This document shows positions 25,028 through 26,840 of a stretch of DNA of 26,840 nucleotides, in pieces. The DNA lies in IMG/VR virus record IMGVR_UViG_3300007819_000003, positions 1 through 26,840 of that record; one strand, written 5' to 3'. Under the pieces are notes generated by a model. That model was not told the origin of the DNA. It searched no databases and saw only the letters and a list, made by a program, of their open reading frames with translations. Each line of letters begins with the position of its first letter. The stretch's first letter is position 1. This DNA is from a virus. Both the position numbers and the translations under genes were made by a program.

Positions 25028-26370
25028 TTGTGCCGCTCCAATCTGGAGACGCGCTGTAGTAAATTATCGTTCGCAGCTTTTAGCGTAATGATCTCCTGCT
25101 GTAGTCCCTTGATTGCCGCAACATTCAGGCTCGTCACCGAGTCCGCATAGCGCACGCCCTGAAGTTTGCCCTTCGGATCATACCCGACAAGGCGTTTATC
25201 GACACTCTCGACCTGATGCGCGCCAAGGCCCGCGTGAACGGCATGATCAGTCTGATGGCTTCCCGGCTTGTAGCTGAACCAGAACGGCTTGAGCTTCATC
25301 TCCTCGGCTATGGCCTGCATCGGGTCGATGTTGCCCTGGATGTTCTTGGTCTCTTCAAGCGAGAGTAGACATGTCGTCGTCGTATCGACGGTGAGATTGC
25401 CTGTGCCAGTCGTCCAGCAGACTGTGCCGGTTTGAGCGGCGCTGGAGGACGCGATTGTCGGCATCGCAACAGTTGTGCCAGTAACACGCACCATTTCAGT
25501 TGAATTGGCAATGATCGAAACATCGTTGGATGTGTCTGCGCCGATTCCCGCAGTGGTGCTTTGCTTGGTTGGGAGAAGTGTAGGAACGGTGCCAGATGCA
25601 GCAACATTACGCAGTTCGTAGCTAGCGCTCGCCCCCAGCCCTAGGCTGCTTCCGGTAGACAAAATGTCTACGCCGCTAGTCCCGCCAAATTGCGCGCTAT
25701 CTGCCCCTAAGGCTCTATTATTTGTGCAAGTGACATTTGTGCTGCAAATTGGAACCTTGAAATAACTCCCAAAATTGTTTGTGATCGTCGTCGAGCCGGT
25801 GGCCGTGAGTGTGCTCCCTCCCCAAAGGTCCGCGTAGTTCGTCGCAATTGTCCCGCTCGATGTCGTGTCATTCAAGGTCGCAGCGACATTCTTATAGCGA
25901 ATGCCGTTCGTGCCGAAGATGCCAGAGGCGGAGATGTTGCCGGAGAGGCCAAATGACGTGCTGGAGACGACAAGCGGCCCTGTGAACGTAGCACCCGAGA
26001 GAAGGGCGTAGAGCGAAATGGTCGCAGAGCACCCCGTGCCAGAATCCGTAAGTGCCGCGCAATTGTGCGTTACATAAGTTCCATCCCCGCGAAAATATGT
26101 CGTGGTGTTGTTCGGCCATGCCGGAAGTGCACCAGAGAGCGAGGCTGTCGCCACGTTGATGTCTGCGGTGAGTTGCGTATTCGTCAGGCCACCGAATGCA
26201 CCAGAGTTGTTGTATTGGACTTGTCCACTGGAACCTCCGGGAGTGCCCCCACCGCCTCCAACAGAGCCCATCTGCCCATAGACTTGAATCGGAAACTCAC
26301 CCAGCTGCTGCGCATTTGTCGAGTTCGCCCACAGTCCTGCCAACAGCAATGCTGCCGCTGCGCGCCTCAT
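25024..26370 (-). CDS. exported fibre-like protein with S74-type intramolecular chaperone
   Basis: This 448-aa protein has a leader (MRRAAAALLLAGLWANSTNA, cleavage after 20), a Gly-rich hinge at 35-50, and phage fibre repeats (GQVQYNNSGAFGGLTNTQLT, then YFRGDGTYV). Ser/Thr-rich beta segments lead to a C-terminal domain (about 335-448) of the S74 intramolecular chaperone type: SLEETKNIQGNI, KLKPFWFSYKPG, GLGAHQVESVDKRLVGYD and VRYADSVTSLNVAAIKGLQQ, ending in a coiled coil. Ser337 is the candidate self-cleavage residue. Such domains trimerise fibres and are then released. Six cysteines lie in close pairs (104/114, 209/215, 318/334). The ATG at 26370 overlaps the previous stop (ATGA); a start nine codons upstream would push the leader inward and is less likely. 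Confidence 0.82.
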   Translation of the reverse strand: MRRAAAALLLAGLWANSTNAQQLGEFPIQVYGQMGSVGGGGGTPGGSSGQVQYNNSGAFGGLTNTQLTADINVATASLSGALPAWPNNTTTYFRGDGTYVTHNCAALTDSGTGCSATISLYALLSGATFTGPLVVSSTSFGLSGNISASGIFGTNGIRYKNVAATLNDTTSSGTIATNYADLWGGSTLTATGSTTITNNFGSYFKVPICSTNVTCTNNRALGADSAQFGGTSGVDILSTGSSLGLGASASYELRNVAASGTVPTLLPTKQSTTAGIGADTSNDVSIIANSTEMVRVTGTTVAMPTIASSSAAQTGTVCWTTGTGNLTVDTTTTCLLSLEETKNIQGNIDPMQAIAEEMKLKPFWFSYKPGSHQTDHAVHAGLGAHQVESVDKRLVGYDPKGKLQGVRYADSVTSLNVAAIKGLQQEIITLKAANDNLLQRVSRLERHK

Positions 26371-26798
26371 TTGTAATACGAGATTGTTGCTGTACATGTC
26401 GCACCACTCGCTGATATGAGTTGAATCGGAAGCTGTTGCACCGCATACGCGATGATTGAATTCGCAGAGAGCGCGTTCCCCGCAGCATTTGTCGGGGCTG
26501 TGCCATCATCCTGCCAGAAGAGACACACCCCAGAGGTGTTGTTCGTGCCCTGGGCCTGAATGAGAGCAAATTTCGCCCCTGTCGGAATCGTCAGCGCCGT
26601 TGCCGAGGCAATGCTGAGTCCGCGCTGTGTTCCAGCTATGGCCGTCAAAAGTGGCCTGATGCAATTCGCCGGAGCCTGTGGATCACACGCCGAGACGCTC
26701 GAATCTACTGTATAGGGATAATTCGCACTCGCTGGACACGCCCACAATCCGGCCCCGAGCCCCAGAATCATGGCCGATGCAAAAAGCAGCTTTTTCAT
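26367..26798 (-). CDS. exported small phage surface-type protein
   Basis: This 143-aa protein begins with a strong Sec leader (MKKLLFASAMILGLGAGLWA then CPASA, likely cleavage after residue 25). The mature part has four cysteines (38, 46, 92, 135). Its body TALTIPTGAKFALIQAQG, then LFWQDDGTAPTNAAGNAL and the ending TATISYYK resemble small beta proteins often found in phage structural regions, where A-x-IQ-x-G, W--DGT-PT and a final YY recur. Those relatives usually have no leader. A Cys at residue 21 after LWA is a weak lipobox-like feature; Trp at that place makes lipidation unlikely. The ATG has GGAG 5 nt upstream. It is the first gene of the exported block and overlaps the next by ATGA. 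Confidence 0.8.
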   Translation of the reverse strand: MKKLLFASAMILGLGAGLWACPASANYPYTVDSSVSACDPQAPANCIRPLLTAIAGTQRGLSIASATALTIPTGAKFALIQAQGTNNTSGVCLFWQDDGTAPTNAAGNALSANSIIAYAVQQLPIQLISASGATCTATISYYK

Positions 26799-26817
26799 AT
26801 GATCTCCGGACCTTGAA

Positions 26818-26839
26818 GGGCTCTCATAAAAAAGAGCCC
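26818..26839. repeat. 7-bp inverted repeat at the window edge
   Basis: GGGCTCT at 26818-26824 and AGAGCCC at 26833-26839 flank an 8-nt A-rich loop. It lies 20 nt upstream of the 143-aa gene start. On the minus strand the T-run is inside the loop and not after the stem, so a terminator is not supported on that strand. The plus-strand flank is cut off by the window end. Confidence 0.4.
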
Positions 26840-26840
26840 C

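Noticed and set aside
26367-26798. Lipoprotein signal for the 143-aa protein
   Set aside because: Cys21 follows L-W-A; Trp at that position is not usual for a lipobox, and a normal ASA cleavage site lies four residues later.
1-26840. CRISPR arrays, tRNA or rRNA genes, insertion sequences, integrase or attachment sites
   Set aside because: No regular repeat-spacer pattern, cloverleaf, transposase or recombinase was seen by reading. A program such as tRNAscan-SE was not available, so a tRNA cannot be formally excluded.

Overview
The window is a 26.8-kb piece of a tailed-phage or prophage genome in which every supportable gene lies on the minus strand, so transcription runs from position 26840 towards 1. 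Genes are tightly packed with 1- or 4-base stop/start overlaps or gaps of a few bases. The largest non-coding gap is 174 nt, in front of the coat gene. The virion core is of the P22-like podovirus type: large terminase, P22-type portal, scaffold, P22-type coat, gp4-like and gp10-like tail accessory proteins, then ejection proteins. The host is Gram-negative, since Sec leaders and a transglycosylase-type ejection protein are present. The moderately high GC and general style suggest a proteobacterium, perhaps an alphaproteobacterium, but this is an impression and not a proof.

Layout in transcription order. (1) 26798-18149: four consecutive genes whose products all begin with a classical Sec signal peptide. 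They are a 143-aa small protein, a 448-aa fibre-like protein ending in an S74-type intramolecular chaperone domain, a 370-aa unrecognised protein with eight mature cysteines, and a 1914-aa protein with two tandem pectate-lyase/beta-helix modules and phage fibre C-terminal domains. (2) 18139-17458: two small proteins, the first resembling a fibre or decoration domain. (3) 17461-10689: large terminase, portal, a hypothetical, scaffold, coat and a coiled-coil hypothetical. (4) 10677-8241: gp4-like and gp10-like tail factors and an 86-aa protein. (5) 8237-7129: an Fe(II)/2-oxoglutarate oxygenase of the aspartyl/asparaginyl beta-hydroxylase type and a GNAT-like acetyltransferase. (6) 7127-2447: three ejection or internal virion proteins, the last with an N-terminal lytic transglycosylase domain. 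(7) 2450-858: a tail fibre with a 100-residue tandem duplication and a Gly-rich tip. (8) 810-6: three small proteins, two with membrane segments, that look like part of a lysis cassette.

The most unusual part is the 18149-26798 module. Phage fibres and spikes normally fold in the cytoplasm and carry no export signal. Here four neighbouring fibre-like proteins all carry leaders. By hand count they contain 64 cysteines in their predicted mature parts, an even number in each protein, while the coat, scaffold and three ejection proteins contain none. This suggests a phage-encoded set of exported, disulfide-stabilised adhesin or depolymerase-like proteins. The oxygenase/acetyltransferase pair embedded between tail and ejection genes is a second point of interest. 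No small terminase, tail needle, endolysin, integrase, tRNA or CRISPR array was recognised in the window.
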